Below, piece after piece: positions 7,260-15,318 of a stretch of 63,486 nt of DNA (the stretch's first letter is position 1; every line of letters starts with the position of its first letter). Position numbers and translations under genes: made by a program. The DNA is taken from the NCBI GenBank assembly GCA_903893795.1, contig CAITNO010000038.1, forward strand, positions 1-63,486, given 5' to 3'. The DNA comes from Candidatus Hydrogenedentota bacterium. GTDB lineage: Bacteria; Hydrogenedentota; Hydrogenedentia; Hydrogenedentales; CAITNO01. Below the pieces are notes generated by a model. That model was given only the letters and a program-made list of their open reading frames with translations. It did no database searches and was not told the origin of the DNA.

Positions 7260-8102
7260 ATGGAGATAGCAAGAATCCGGCTGCGCAAACCGCGCCGGGT
7301 GCTGTGTTTCAGGACTGACGGACTGATCCTGGAGCGGGACACGCCCTGCATCGTCGAGACCGAAAACGGTCTTGAATGGGGCGTGTGCGTGATGCCGCCC
7401 GAACCGTGCAGCGATGACATGGCAAGACGCGCCTCCTGGCGCGTGGTGCGCCGCGCCACGGCGTCGGACTTTGACAACTACACGCACATCGTCGGCGAGG
7501 AGGCGCGCGCGCAGGACATCTGCCGCCGCAAGATTGAGAAACACTCCCTGCCCATGAAACTGGTGGACACAGAGTTCACCTATGACCGGCACAAGATCAT
7601 TTTCCATTTCGTGGCCGAGAACAGGGTGGACTTCCGTGAACTGGTGCGTGACCTCGCGCATGACCTGCGGCAGCGCATCGAACTGCGCCACATCCAGGTG
7701 CGCGACCAGGCCAAGTTGGTCGGCGGATTGGGCACCTGCGGGCGCCAGCTCTGCTGCACCACCTTTCTGGAAGATTTCAAGCCCATCTCCATGCGCATGG
7801 CCAAGTGCCAGAACCTGTCGCTCAACCCGGCCAAGATCAGCGGCCAGTGCGGACGGCTCCTGTGCTGCCTCGGCTACGAGGCCGACATGTACGACAAGCC
7901 AAAGAAGAAGCGCTGTTGCGATGATCAGGGACCTGACTCGGCACCACCCCCCGCAAGGGCGGAAGCGATCCGCGAACCGGTCAACAACGAGCCCGGTCCG
8001 GACAACGAATTGGGCGCCGACGGACAGGCGCGGCGCAAACGCAAGAAGCGCAAACGCAAGAATCCGGGTGACCGGCCGGAAGGCACCGGAAGTCCCGAAT
8101 GA
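7260..8102 (+). CDS. ricT: PSP1 / RicT (YaaT) family protein
   Basis: 280 aa. The PSP1 C-terminal domain spans ~60-215 and carries the conserved cysteines C160, C165, C166, C183, C197, C202, C203 (GTCGRQLCC ... QCGRLLCC). In Bacillus these belong to the RicAFT complex, which holds [4Fe-4S] clusters and supports RNase Y-dependent mRNA maturation. The order holB-ricT-tatD matches Bacillus holB-yaaT-...-yabD. The C-terminal 60 residues are disordered and end in a Lys/Arg tract (KRKKRKRK), possibly an RNA-binding tail. RBS GGAAAGG lies 5 nt before the ATG. Confidence 0.9.
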   Translation: MEIARIRLRKPRRVLCFRTDGLILERDTPCIVETENGLEWGVCVMPPEPCSDDMARRASWRVVRRATASDFDNYTHIVGEEARAQDICRRKIEKHSLPMKLVDTEFTYDRHKIIFHFVAENRVDFRELVRDLAHDLRQRIELRHIQVRDQAKLVGGLGTCGRQLCCTTFLEDFKPISMRMAKCQNLSLNPAKISGQCGRLLCCLGYEADMYDKPKKKRCCDDQGPDSAPPPARAEAIREPVNNEPGPDNELGADGQARRKRKKRKRKNPGDRPEGTGSPE

Positions 8103-8893
8103 TCCTCGCCGACCCCCACTGCCATCTGCAGGACCTGCGTTTTAACGAAGACCGCGAGGCGGTCATCGTGCGCGCGTTGGAATCGCTCGAATGGCTGGCC
8201 GTGGTGGGTGACGACCTTCCCAACAGCGAGGCGGCCTGCCAGTTGGTCCGGCCCGGCGTTTATGCCGTGGTCGGTGTCCATCCGTACCACGCGGACGATT
8301 TCACCGACGGCACCCTCGAAGCGCTGCGTGCGCTCAGCACACGCCCCGGCGTCATCGCCATCGGCGAAACCGGGCTCGACTACTTCAACGAGTTCTCCGC
8401 ACGTCCCGCCCAGCGCACCGCCTTTGAACATCAGTTGGCGCTGGCAGTGGAAATGGACCTGCCCGTTGTCATCCACAATCGCAATGCCGACGAGGATGCG
8501 CTGGCCATCCTTGCAAAGCACGCCTCCACACTGAGGAGCGTGGTCATGCACTGTTTCGGCAGCGACGCGAAAACAGCGGAACGCTGCGCCGAACTCGGGT
8601 TTTACGTTTCCTTTGCGGGGAACGTGACCTTCCCCAAAGCTGTGCCCCTGCGCGAAGCCGCGCTGGTCGTGCCGCCGGACCGGCTGCTGGCCGAGACCGA
8701 CTCGCCCTATCTGGCGCCGCAGCCCGTGCGCGGAAAACGCTGCGAACCCGCATTCGTGAGGCATACCGTCGAGGCGCTGGCGCAGTTGCGTGAAATGCCT
8801 GTCGAAACCATGGCAACACTGCTGGCGGAGAACGCCCGACGGGCGTTCTGCCTGGATGACTCTTCACAACCACAACGCATCAACGAAGGATGA
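8099..8893 (+). CDS. tatD: TatD-family metal-dependent hydrolase / DNase
   Basis: 264 aa TIM-barrel amidohydrolase. Metal ligands are HCH at residues 7-9, Glu in AIGETGLDYF, His in VVIHNRN and VMHCFGS, and Asp in AETDSPYLAPQP. TatD proteins are 3'-5' exonucleases and repair-related DNases. It overlaps ricT by 4 nt (ATGA). It is likely the last housekeeping gene of the operon, with a GH29-like gene 13 nt downstream. Confidence 0.92.
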   Translation: MILADPHCHLQDLRFNEDREAVIVRALESLEWLAVVGDDLPNSEAACQLVRPGVYAVVGVHPYHADDFTDGTLEALRALSTRPGVIAIGETGLDYFNEFSARPAQRTAFEHQLALAVEMDLPVVIHNRNADEDALAILAKHASTLRSVVMHCFGSDAKTAERCAELGFYVSFAGNVTFPKAVPLREAALVVPPDRLLAETDSPYLAPQPVRGKRCEPAFVRHTVEALAQLREMPVETMATLLAENARRAFCLDDSSQPQRINEG

Positions 8894-8906
8894 CGGGAAC
8901 AGCACT

Positions 8907-9947
8907 ATGAAGGCCGCACATGCAATGATCATCGGACTGTGTGTGATGCTCTGCGCCACGACACTCCATGCCCAGGAAAAGAAAGACGACACGCGCACCG
9001 GCTGGTTCCAGAAGGCCAAGTGGGGCGTGTTCATGCACTACATGGCTGACACGGTGTGCAAGGCACCGACGGTGGAATCGTGGAACCAGGCGGTGGGCAG
9101 TTTCGACGTGGAGGGACTTGCCGACCAGTTGGCTTCCGCCGGTGCGGGGTATTTTGTGCTGACACTGGGCCAGAATTCTGGGTTCTTCTGCGCGCCCAAT
9201 GCGACCTATGACAGCCTCGTCGGCATCACGCCGAGCAAGTGCGCCAAGCGTGATCTGCCGGGCGACCTTTCGGCCGCACTGAAAAAACGCGGCATCCGCC
9301 TCATGGTCTATCTGCCTGCCGGTGCCCCCGACCGCGACAAGGAGGCCATGGAGAAACTGGAATGGCAGAATGGCAAGCATCCCTTCTGGTCCTACCGGAA
9401 CGGCACGCCCAAGGGGGAGGATTCGCGGCTGGTTTCCTTCCAGAATAAATGGGAGTCCGTCATTGCCGACTGGTCAAAGCGCTGGGGCAAGAACGTCTGT
9501 GGGTGGTGGTTTGACGGCTGCTATTTCCCCGACGCCATGTACCGTCACCCGGACGCGCCCAACTTCGAAAGCTTTGCCGCCGCGGCGCGGGCGGGCAACG
9601 GCGACAGCATCGTCGCGTTCAATCCCGGCGTGGAGAATCCGGTCATCACACTGACCCCGGCCGAAGACTACACCGCCGGGGAGATCAATGAGCCCGGGAA
9701 GGTGGTATGCGAGGGTTCCCGCGTGGGCACGGCCCAATTCCAAATGCTCAGCTATCTGGGTCCAAACTGGTGCGCCAAGCCGCCGCGCTTTACGGCGGAA
9801 CAGGTGGTGCAGTACACCCGCAACATCACCGACAAGGGTGGTGTGGTGACATGGGACGTACCGCCCGATGGCGTGACGGGCAGGATACTGCCGGAGTTCC
9901 TGGAGCAGTTGCAGGCACTGGGCAAGGCATTGGGGACCGCGAAGTAG
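8907..9947 (+). CDS. secreted GH29-like (alpha-L-fucosidase family) protein
   Basis: 346 aa with a Sec signal peptide (hydrophobic 5-20, cleavage at LHA|Q). The body starts TGWFQKAKWGVFMHYM, typical of GH29-type TIM barrels, and has GWWFDGCYF with Asp203 at the usual nucleophile position. It is much shorter than true fucosidases (~450 aa) and lacks an evident C-terminal beta-sandwich domain, so substrate and even activity are uncertain. The start at 8907 is chosen for the signal peptide; the frame is open to 8790 inside tatD. Its closeness to tatD suggests read-through from the operon. Confidence 0.75.
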   Translation: MKAAHAMIIGLCVMLCATTLHAQEKKDDTRTGWFQKAKWGVFMHYMADTVCKAPTVESWNQAVGSFDVEGLADQLASAGAGYFVLTLGQNSGFFCAPNATYDSLVGITPSKCAKRDLPGDLSAALKKRGIRLMVYLPAGAPDRDKEAMEKLEWQNGKHPFWSYRNGTPKGEDSRLVSFQNKWESVIADWSKRWGKNVCGWWFDGCYFPDAMYRHPDAPNFESFAAAARAGNGDSIVAFNPGVENPVITLTPAEDYTAGEINEPGKVVCEGSRVGTAQFQMLSYLGPNWCAKPPRFTAEQVVQYTRNITDKGGVVTWDVPPDGVTGRILPEFLEQLQALGKALGTAK

Positions 9948-9963
9948 GAAGTGGCGACATACA

Positions 9964-9981
9964 GTCGGCATGCCTGCCGAC
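9964..9981. terminator. possible bidirectional hairpin between convergent genes
   Basis: GTCGGCA/TGCCGAC with a 4-nt loop lies in the 44-nt gap between the GH29-like gene (+) and the SDR gene (-). There is no clear T-run, so function as a terminator is tentative. Confidence 0.35.
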
Positions 9982-9991
9982 CGCCGCCAAC

Positions 9992-10780
9992 TCAGTGCAT
10001 TTCCTGGCCGCCGGTGACGTTGATGGCCTGGCCGGTCATGTAGCCTGATGCGTCGCTGGCGAAGAACACGACAACGTTGGTCACGTCGCGGTATTCGCAG
10101 GGACGCTTCATGGGCACCTGGTCGATGTACTTCTGGCGCACTTGGGCTTCGCTGATGCCTTGGTTGGCGGCGTACTGCTTGAACAGGCTGTTCACCCACA
10201 GCGGAGAATTGAGCAGGTTGCCGGGGCAGATGGCGTTGACGCGCACGCCGCGCTCGGCGTATTCAAGCGCAAGACTTTGGGTCACGCCAATCCCGCCAAA
10301 CTTGGCCGCCGCGTAGGCGCTGTTCTTGAAGCTGCCCTTTTTGCCCGACTTCGAATTGATCTGGATGATTGAGCCTGTGCCGTTCGGCAGCATGACGCGG
10401 GCCGCCTCTCGTGCGCAGAGGAAGTACCCCGTAAGGTCCACGTCAATCACCTTCCGCCATTTGGCTGCGTCAAACTCGACCGAGTCGCCGGCAATCAGGA
10501 TGCCCGCATTGCAGACCATCACATCCAGCCGGCCCAGTGTTGCCACGGCCTCGTCCACGGCGGCGCGAATCGCATCGGCGTCGGTGACATCGACGGCGCG
10601 GCCGAGCACGGTGCGCCCGGTTCTGGCGGCCACATCGGCGGCGGTCGCCTCGGCCTGCTGCACGTTGATGTCCCAGATGATGACGTCACAGCCCTCTTCG
10701 GCGAGATGCTCCGAAATGGACGCGCCCAGACCCTGGGCGCCGCCCGTGACAATTGCCTTGCGTCCCTCAAGCATGCCCAT
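9992..10780 (-). CDS. SDR oxidoreductase, SrlD-like (sorbitol-6-phosphate 2-dehydrogenase type)
   Basis: 262 aa short-chain dehydrogenase. Cofactor motif TGGAQGLG lies at 12-19, NAG in VMVCNAGIL, catalytic Ser in INSKSG, and Tyr/Lys in SAYAAAK. The stretches GYFLCAREAARVM, IIQINSKSGKKGS, AAKFGGIGVTQSLALEYAE and TGQAINVTGGQ match what I recall of E. coli SrlD closely, so oxidation of a hexitol-6-phosphate to fructose-6-phosphate is likely. ATG 10780 overlaps the TAA of the upstream dehydrogenase (TAATG), which gives tight coupling. It is the third gene of the aldolase operon. Confidence 0.85.
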   Translation of the reverse strand: MGMLEGRKAIVTGGAQGLGASISEHLAEEGCDVIIWDINVQQAEATAADVAARTGRTVLGRAVDVTDADAIRAAVDEAVATLGRLDVMVCNAGILIAGDSVEFDAAKWRKVIDVDLTGYFLCAREAARVMLPNGTGSIIQINSKSGKKGSFKNSAYAAAKFGGIGVTQSLALEYAERGVRVNAICPGNLLNSPLWVNSLFKQYAANQGISEAQVRQKYIDQVPMKRPCEYRDVTNVVVFFASDASGYMTGQAINVTGGQEMH

Positions 10781-12396
10781 TACAGAAACCTTTCCAACAG
10801 CGCCGCTTCGGCTTCCTTGGTCCATCCGCCTTCGGGACTGAGTTTCGCGCCCACCTCGGGCAGCTTCTCGGCCACCTCTTCGAGCGGCATAAGCGCCAGC
10901 TCCGGTATCTGCGTGTAGATGACGGTCTTGCCGGGATACTTGGCGTCTTTCACGCCCTTCAGCCCGTTGTGCGCGGCGCTGAGTCCGCCGATGGCGGCCA
11001 CGCTGCGGTTGCTGTCCAACTGGCCGACCTCGACCAGTTCAAGGACCTTGCGCAGGTCGCTGATGCGCGAACCGCTGCAGCCGATCATCTTGACGCCGCG
11101 GCACAGCTTGTCGAGCGGCACGCTGGCCATGGTGCCGATGACCACGCCCGCGAAAATGTTCACAAAGGCTTTGTCCGCGGCAAGGGTCACGGCCTGGCGC
11201 ACCAGCGCGGCCACCGGTGCAAGCACCACGAGGTCGGTGTAGCCGTCCGTGCCGCCCAGTTCCTCAATGCGCGCATTCATCTCGGCGGGAGAGGCGAACT
11301 CGCCCGGCGAAAGGGTGCACAGTTCGACGCCGCGCTTGGCGGCGAGGTCGCCGAAACGGTTCACGATGTGGTCGAGGCGGCTGCGGTCAAGGTCGGTGAC
11401 CACAACGCGCTTGGAACCGTCGGCCTTTTCGATGGCCCGCTGCACGTGCATCTGACCCATGGGCCCGCCTGCGCCAATGAATAGCGCGCAGCCGTCGGGG
11501 AGCAGGTCATTGCGCTTCGCAATCGCTGCCACGGCTTCCAGGGTGTCGCCGCCGCCGTAGTAGCGCTTGTTCTGGTAGTGGACCGCGCCCACGTCGAGCG
11601 AAACATCGCCCGATTCTTTCGGCGCGCCAAGCAGGAACATGCAGCCATTGAGGTTCAGCCGCGCGCCCAGTGTTTCCACCACGGCAGGCGTCGGTCGCTC
11701 AATCACGATATCGTCATAGGTCGCGTCGCCGAGGCTGGCGAGGTCAAAACCCAAAACCGTCGCGCCCGGCAGTTTCGCATCCCAGCCTTCGGGCGTGTCT
11801 GTGACCACCAACTGCGCCCCGCCGGTGGGGGTTACGCGGTCTTCGAGATTGTAGGACATCTCGACGCAGGCCCAAGGTTCGGCCAGCGCGGACTGGCTGT
11901 AGCCGGTATCGGGCCGCACGGGCAGCAGGTAGCACCCCTCGTCGCCCGCGAGAGCACGCTCGTCGAGCAGCGCGTATTCCTGCAGACCGCCGGGGATCAT
12001 GTAGCCGAAAGCGTAGCCCACGCCCTTGAAATAGATGTCCGCCTGGACGATGAAACGGTCGCCGGGGCCGAACTCGCTTTCCCAGTTCTTGCCCACCTTG
12101 ACGACGGTGCAGGCGCACTCGTGGCCAAGCACCGTTGGGTCATTGGCGAGGTCGCGCCCGCGCAGCCGCGCGTGGTTGCCGCCCTGGGCGATAATCTTCA
12201 TATCCGACAGGCAAAGGCCCAGTGCATCCACGCGCACCAGCACCTCGTCGTCATTGGGCTCACGCAGGGACACCGTGACCGGTTTGCCGTCGCGGCCAAC
12301 GTTTTCGAGCCCGGCGCCGAACACCTGCCACGCCCCGTAGGTCTGGGGCAACGGCGCTTCCGCCTTCTTGTAATTCTCCAGTTTGGACACGGTCAT
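10780..12396 (-). CDS. zinc-type alcohol dehydrogenase, SorE-like
   Basis: 538 aa medium-chain dehydrogenase. The N-terminal GroES-like domain has DALGLCLSDMK (catalytic Zn Cys) and GHECACTVVKVG. The nucleotide-binding domain has FIGAGGPMGQMHVQRAI. It resembles the L-sorbose-1-phosphate reductase (SorE) group. The partner SDR is SrlD/SorD-like, so a pair acting on ketose-1-phosphate and hexitol-6-phosphate is plausible. At 538 aa it is longer than the usual ~410, with extra sequence in the middle (a segment ~185-270). Start 12396 has GGGAGAAT directly upstream; a longer frame to 12447 overlaps a repeat and is rejected. Confidence 0.78.
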   Translation of the reverse strand: MTVSKLENYKKAEAPLPQTYGAWQVFGAGLENVGRDGKPVTVSLREPNDDEVLVRVDALGLCLSDMKIIAQGGNHARLRGRDLANDPTVLGHECACTVVKVGKNWESEFGPGDRFIVQADIYFKGVGYAFGYMIPGGLQEYALLDERALAGDEGCYLLPVRPDTGYSQSALAEPWACVEMSYNLEDRVTPTGGAQLVVTDTPEGWDAKLPGATVLGFDLASLGDATYDDIVIERPTPAVVETLGARLNLNGCMFLLGAPKESGDVSLDVGAVHYQNKRYYGGGDTLEAVAAIAKRNDLLPDGCALFIGAGGPMGQMHVQRAIEKADGSKRVVVTDLDRSRLDHIVNRFGDLAAKRGVELCTLSPGEFASPAEMNARIEELGGTDGYTDLVVLAPVAALVRQAVTLAADKAFVNIFAGVVIGTMASVPLDKLCRGVKMIGCSGSRISDLRKVLELVEVGQLDSNRSVAAIGGLSAAHNGLKGVKDAKYPGKTVIYTQIPELALMPLEEVAEKLPEVGAKLSPEGGWTKEAEAALLERFL

Positions 12397-12423
12397 ATTC
12401 TCCCGTTGGTTGCCACTTTTGAC

Positions 12424-12515
12424 GTCATTGCGAGCGTAGCGAAGCAATCTCTTGCAACCACAGCCCGAGCAGACAAGAGATTGCCGCGCCGGGCTAAAGC
12501 CTTCGCCGCAATGAC
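12424..12515. repeat. palindromic intergenic repeat (GTCATTGCGAGCG type)
   Basis: Nested inverted repeat between the aldolase and dehydrogenase genes. The outer arms are GTCATTGCG (12424-12432) and CGCAATGAC (12507-12515); inner arms are CAATCTCTTG (12445-12454) and CAAGAGATTG (12474-12483). The motif GCGTAGCGAAGCAATC is familiar from dispersed extragenic palindromes in many genomes. It lies inside the operon leader and could stabilise or separate the two mRNAs. Confidence 0.7.
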
Positions 12516-12568
12516 GGTTTGGCTTGTTTCTAGGTAATCACAGGCCGTCCGGCCACGAAATCGCCAGA

Positions 12569-13327
12569 CTACGCGATGGTCTTCTGGCGGTAGAGTTCAT
12601 CGGGCCGCGTGTCGATGCGGCGGATGTCGGCGTCGGTCATCCACTTGGGACCGCCGACACTGTACGCGCCAACCAGCACCTGGTGCATTTTTTCGCCCAT
12701 ATCGGTGATGTTCTTGACGCTCTTGGCATTGGGGCCGAGCGCAAAGATGCCGTGGCTTTCGAGCAGCATGGCCTTGGGCCGCACCCCCTCCTCCTCCACA
12801 TAATGGCGGACGCGGGCGCGCACTTCGCGGGCCAGCACAAGACCCGGGTCCACATAGGGCACAAACACCGACTTGTGTCCCAGCACCACAATGTGATCAG
12901 GGCAAAGCCTGCCCATCGCAGCCTCCTGGGCATGAATGGAGCACATCAGCGCATTGGTGGACACGGGGTGCGTGTGGCCAATGAAGTTGTAGTCGGGGTA
13001 TTTATAAAGCAATGCGTGCATCATGGTCTCGACGGAGGGCATGCGCTTTTCGTCAGGATTAATAAGTGAATTGCGCAGGTTTGCCGTCACGTCGGCATCG
13101 GTTGCCGAGGGATCGTCCAGAATGGCGGTCACCTTGGAAATGGAAACTTCCAGAAAGTCGCCCGGTCCCATGGTGCCGAGACAGGTCCCGGAGGCTTTGA
13201 TATAAAACGTGTCTTCATCAATACGGGCGGAAGTGTTGCCCTCGCCGATCATGGCATAGGGTTTCCCAGGGTCGCCAAGATAGTGCGAAAGTTCAACCAA
13301 CTCTTCCAATATAGCCTGCTTTTCCAT
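12569..13327 (-). CDS. class II aldolase/adducin-family protein
   Basis: 252 aa. Zn-ligand motif HTHPVSTNAL plus a third His in ESHGIFALG. The phosphate-binding motifs EGNTSARI and KASGTCLG are present. The family includes L-fuculose-1-phosphate and L-rhamnulose-1-phosphate aldolases and related epimerases. With a SorE-like and a SrlD-like enzyme downstream, it likely cleaves a ketose-1-phosphate in a polyol or deoxyhexose pathway; the exact substrate is not readable. AGGAATT precedes the ATG. It is the first gene of the operon. Confidence 0.85.
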   Translation of the reverse strand: MEKQAILEELVELSHYLGDPGKPYAMIGEGNTSARIDEDTFYIKASGTCLGTMGPGDFLEVSISKVTAILDDPSATDADVTANLRNSLINPDEKRMPSVETMMHALLYKYPDYNFIGHTHPVSTNALMCSIHAQEAAMGRLCPDHIVVLGHKSVFVPYVDPGLVLAREVRARVRHYVEEEGVRPKAMLLESHGIFALGPNAKSVKNITDMGEKMHQVLVGAYSVGGPKWMTDADIRRIDTRPDELYRQKTIA

Positions 13328-13361
13328 AATTCCTGCTCCAGTTTGGGTTCAAGGGTGGGCC

Positions 13362-13367
13362 ATTATA
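13362..13367 (-). promoter_or_regulatory. putative extended -10 of the aldolase operon
   Basis: On the minus strand TGCTATAAT (TGn extended -10 plus a consensus -10) lies ~35 nt upstream of the aldolase start. There is no good -35, which fits an extended -10 promoter. Confidence 0.5.
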
Positions 13368-13533
13368 GCAAATCCTGCGGGGACATCGCCCGATCGCCGT
13401 CACCGTGAATATGCCAGGCGGTGCTGGTGCCCTTGCCAAGAGCAATCGTGCACCGGAAGGCCGGACGGTGCGGGGAGATAAACCCCGAAAAACCTTGCTT
13501 CATGCCATTTATGGGTGGGCACACAATAAACTC

Positions 13534-13562
13534 TTGACGCCGCAGATATAAATGCTTAGAAT
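13534..13562 (+). promoter_or_regulatory. putative promoter in the gap before pilM
   Basis: TTGACG (13534-13539), a 17-nt spacer and TAGAAT (13557-13562). No recognised gene follows for 430 nt, so it might drive a leader or small RNA, or serve as a distal pilM promoter. The region 13368-13999 is clearly AT-richer than its surroundings and otherwise holds only the micro-ORF and proximal promoter listed below. Confidence 0.35.
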
Positions 13563-13784
13563 GGTGTAGACATGATAGGTTAGGTGTGAATGCTTTGACC
13601 CATTCCAATGAACTGGCAATTCGCCTTGGAAATAATTGAGTTGTATGAGATAATCTTAACCGGTAGTCAGGCGTGCGTCCCCCGATGGGTTCTGATTCTG
13701 CGAAAAGATGGGGATAGCGTTGGGAAATAATGTCAAGCAATCTCTGCGTTCCGTTATGTGGCTTCTTGTCAAAAGGAGAGGTTT

Positions 13785-13847
13785 ATGCCACGTTATGGGT
13801 TCTTCATGACACGCATTATGGGTTGGACCACCAAATAAAGTGTTGAC
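13785..13847 (+). CDS. possible 20-aa leader ORF upstream of pilM
   Basis: Begins MPRYGFLHDTHYGLD, with AAAAGGAGAGG a few nt before the ATG, one of the best Shine-Dalgarno sequences in the window. Its TGA overlaps the -35 of the next promoter. There is no homology I recognise, and a chance ORF is quite possible. Confidence 0.2.
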
Positions 13848-13872
13848 AGATTCTCATATTTATGATACTATC
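13844..13872 (+). promoter_or_regulatory. putative sigma70 promoter of the pilM operon
   Basis: TTGACA (13844-13849), a 17-nt spacer and TACTAT (13867-13872) form a near-consensus promoter. Transcription would start near 13879, giving a ~120-nt leader before pilM. Confidence 0.65.
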
Positions 13873-13999
13873 CGTTTTGACAAGAAAGCGGGAAGCCCCC
13901 TGCCCGGCGGGGTCGAAATATGAATACAGTCAGGCAAAACGTGTCGCGCGGGGATTGTGATCAGAGAGTGCTGCGTGATAATTCTGAACCTGATGGAGC

Positions 14000-15307
14000 A
14001 TGAGATCGTTGGGTTTTTCAAGGCCTAAGAAAGCGATTGGTCTGGACATCGGCACGCATTCCGTGAAGGCGGTGCTGATGTCGCGGTACGGAGGGCGGTT
14101 GCGCGTGGAAGCCGCCAACCACATCCAGCTTGACCGCAATATGGTGAACAACGATCCTGTCGGTGCCCAGGCACTGGCAACGCGTGAAGCCGTGCGAACG
14201 ATGCCCCTTGGCCAGAGCCTTGTGGTGGCGGCACTGGCCGGACAAACTGTGGTGGTCAGATACCCGCGCCTCACGAACACCCCCAAAGACCAGTTGGAAA
14301 ATGCGGTTTCCCGCGAGGCGGCGCACAATATCCCCTACGACCTGAACGATGTGTTTCTTGACTGGGCCGTGCTGGAAGAGGCGCGCGGCGAGGAAAGCCG
14401 CCAGCTTAACCAGATTAAAGTGCTTCTTGTGGCGGCCAAACACGAAGTGATCGACGCGCGCATGCAGGTACTGGATGCCGCCGAGGTGCCGTGCGGCGTG
14501 CTCAGTGTCGATTCTCTGGCCCTTTCCGACGCGGCGGAAGCCTGCGACTTTCTGCGTGTCGGGGAAACCGTGGCCCTGCTGAACATCGGCCTGACGGCCG
14601 CGTGCGTGCATTTCGTCAAGGACGGCGCGTCCAATTTCATCCGCGAGGTGAACTGGGGTGCGCGCGAAATGATCCAGGCGATTGCCAAGGACCGGCGTTG
14701 CACCTACGAGGAGGCCGTCCGCCAGTTGGAAGAATACCAATATATCGCGTCCCCCATTCCCATGGCTATGGGCGCCGATGAAATTCCCATGGCGCAGGAA
14801 GTTTCCGACTCCATGGAACTGCCCGTGGCCGCGCCGGCAAAGCCCTTCGGAGGCGCTTCGCTTCTAGATCCCCTTGACGATGAAGTGTTTGACATCCCCG
14901 GCCCGTCTGCCGGGCGGCGGCCCGCTGAGTTGGGGAATGCAGGCGGCGACCCCTTCGCACCGGCGGCGGCGGCCACCGCGCAGTTGCGCGCGCTTGCGGA
15001 TGTGCTTGCGCCGTCGCTGACACGAATGGCGACGGAATTTCGCCGTTCTTTTGACTTTTATGAGCATCAGTTGTATGAACAGCCGGTGACGCGCATCATC
15101 CTGACCGGTGGCGTGGCCACCATGGGCCTGGTGCGCGAAGCGCTTCAGTACGAGCTGGGCGTGGACGACATTGAAAGCGCGCGCCCCGACACGAGCGCAT
15201 TGCTGTTGGGCGATGACGTTGCCGTGCGGGACCTTCTGGAACAGCCGGCGCAGTTTATGGTGGCCATTGGACTGGCGGCGCGCGGCATGGCCGACATTTC
15301 AGGCTAG
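14000..15307 (+). CDS. pilM: type IV pilus assembly protein PilM
   Basis: 435 aa actin-like ATPase that recruits PilN at the cytoplasmic face. It shows KAIGLDIGTHSVKAVLM (phosphate-1 loop), LNIGLTAACVHFVKDG (phosphate-2) and IILTGGVATMGLV (adenosine loop). Between the second and third motifs (residues ~245-325) there is an Ala/Pro-rich, low-complexity insertion that makes it longer than usual PilM (~350 aa). GGAG at 13995 is only 1 nt from ATG 14000 but 10 nt from the in-frame TTG 14009, which may be the real start. It is the first gene of pilMNOPQ. Confidence 0.92.
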   Translation: MRSLGFSRPKKAIGLDIGTHSVKAVLMSRYGGRLRVEAANHIQLDRNMVNNDPVGAQALATREAVRTMPLGQSLVVAALAGQTVVVRYPRLTNTPKDQLENAVSREAAHNIPYDLNDVFLDWAVLEEARGEESRQLNQIKVLLVAAKHEVIDARMQVLDAAEVPCGVLSVDSLALSDAAEACDFLRVGETVALLNIGLTAACVHFVKDGASNFIREVNWGAREMIQAIAKDRRCTYEEAVRQLEEYQYIASPIPMAMGADEIPMAQEVSDSMELPVAAPAKPFGGASLLDPLDDEVFDIPGPSAGRRPAELGNAGGDPFAPAAAATAQLRALADVLAPSLTRMATEFRRSFDFYEHQLYEQPVTRIILTGGVATMGLVREALQYELGVDDIESARPDTSALLLGDDVAVRDLLEQPAQFMVAIGLAARGMADISG

Positions 15308-15318
15308 GGCAAAAAAGC

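Noticed and set aside
5991..7691. 566-aa minus-strand ORF
   Set aside because: Antisense to tmk, holB and ricT, which have complete motifs; composition is that of a mirror frame.
13363..13740. 125-aa minus-strand ORF in the gap before pilM
   Set aside because: It starts with TTG without RBS, overlaps the aldolase promoter at its end, and shows no domain. It could be a remnant gene but I cannot support it.
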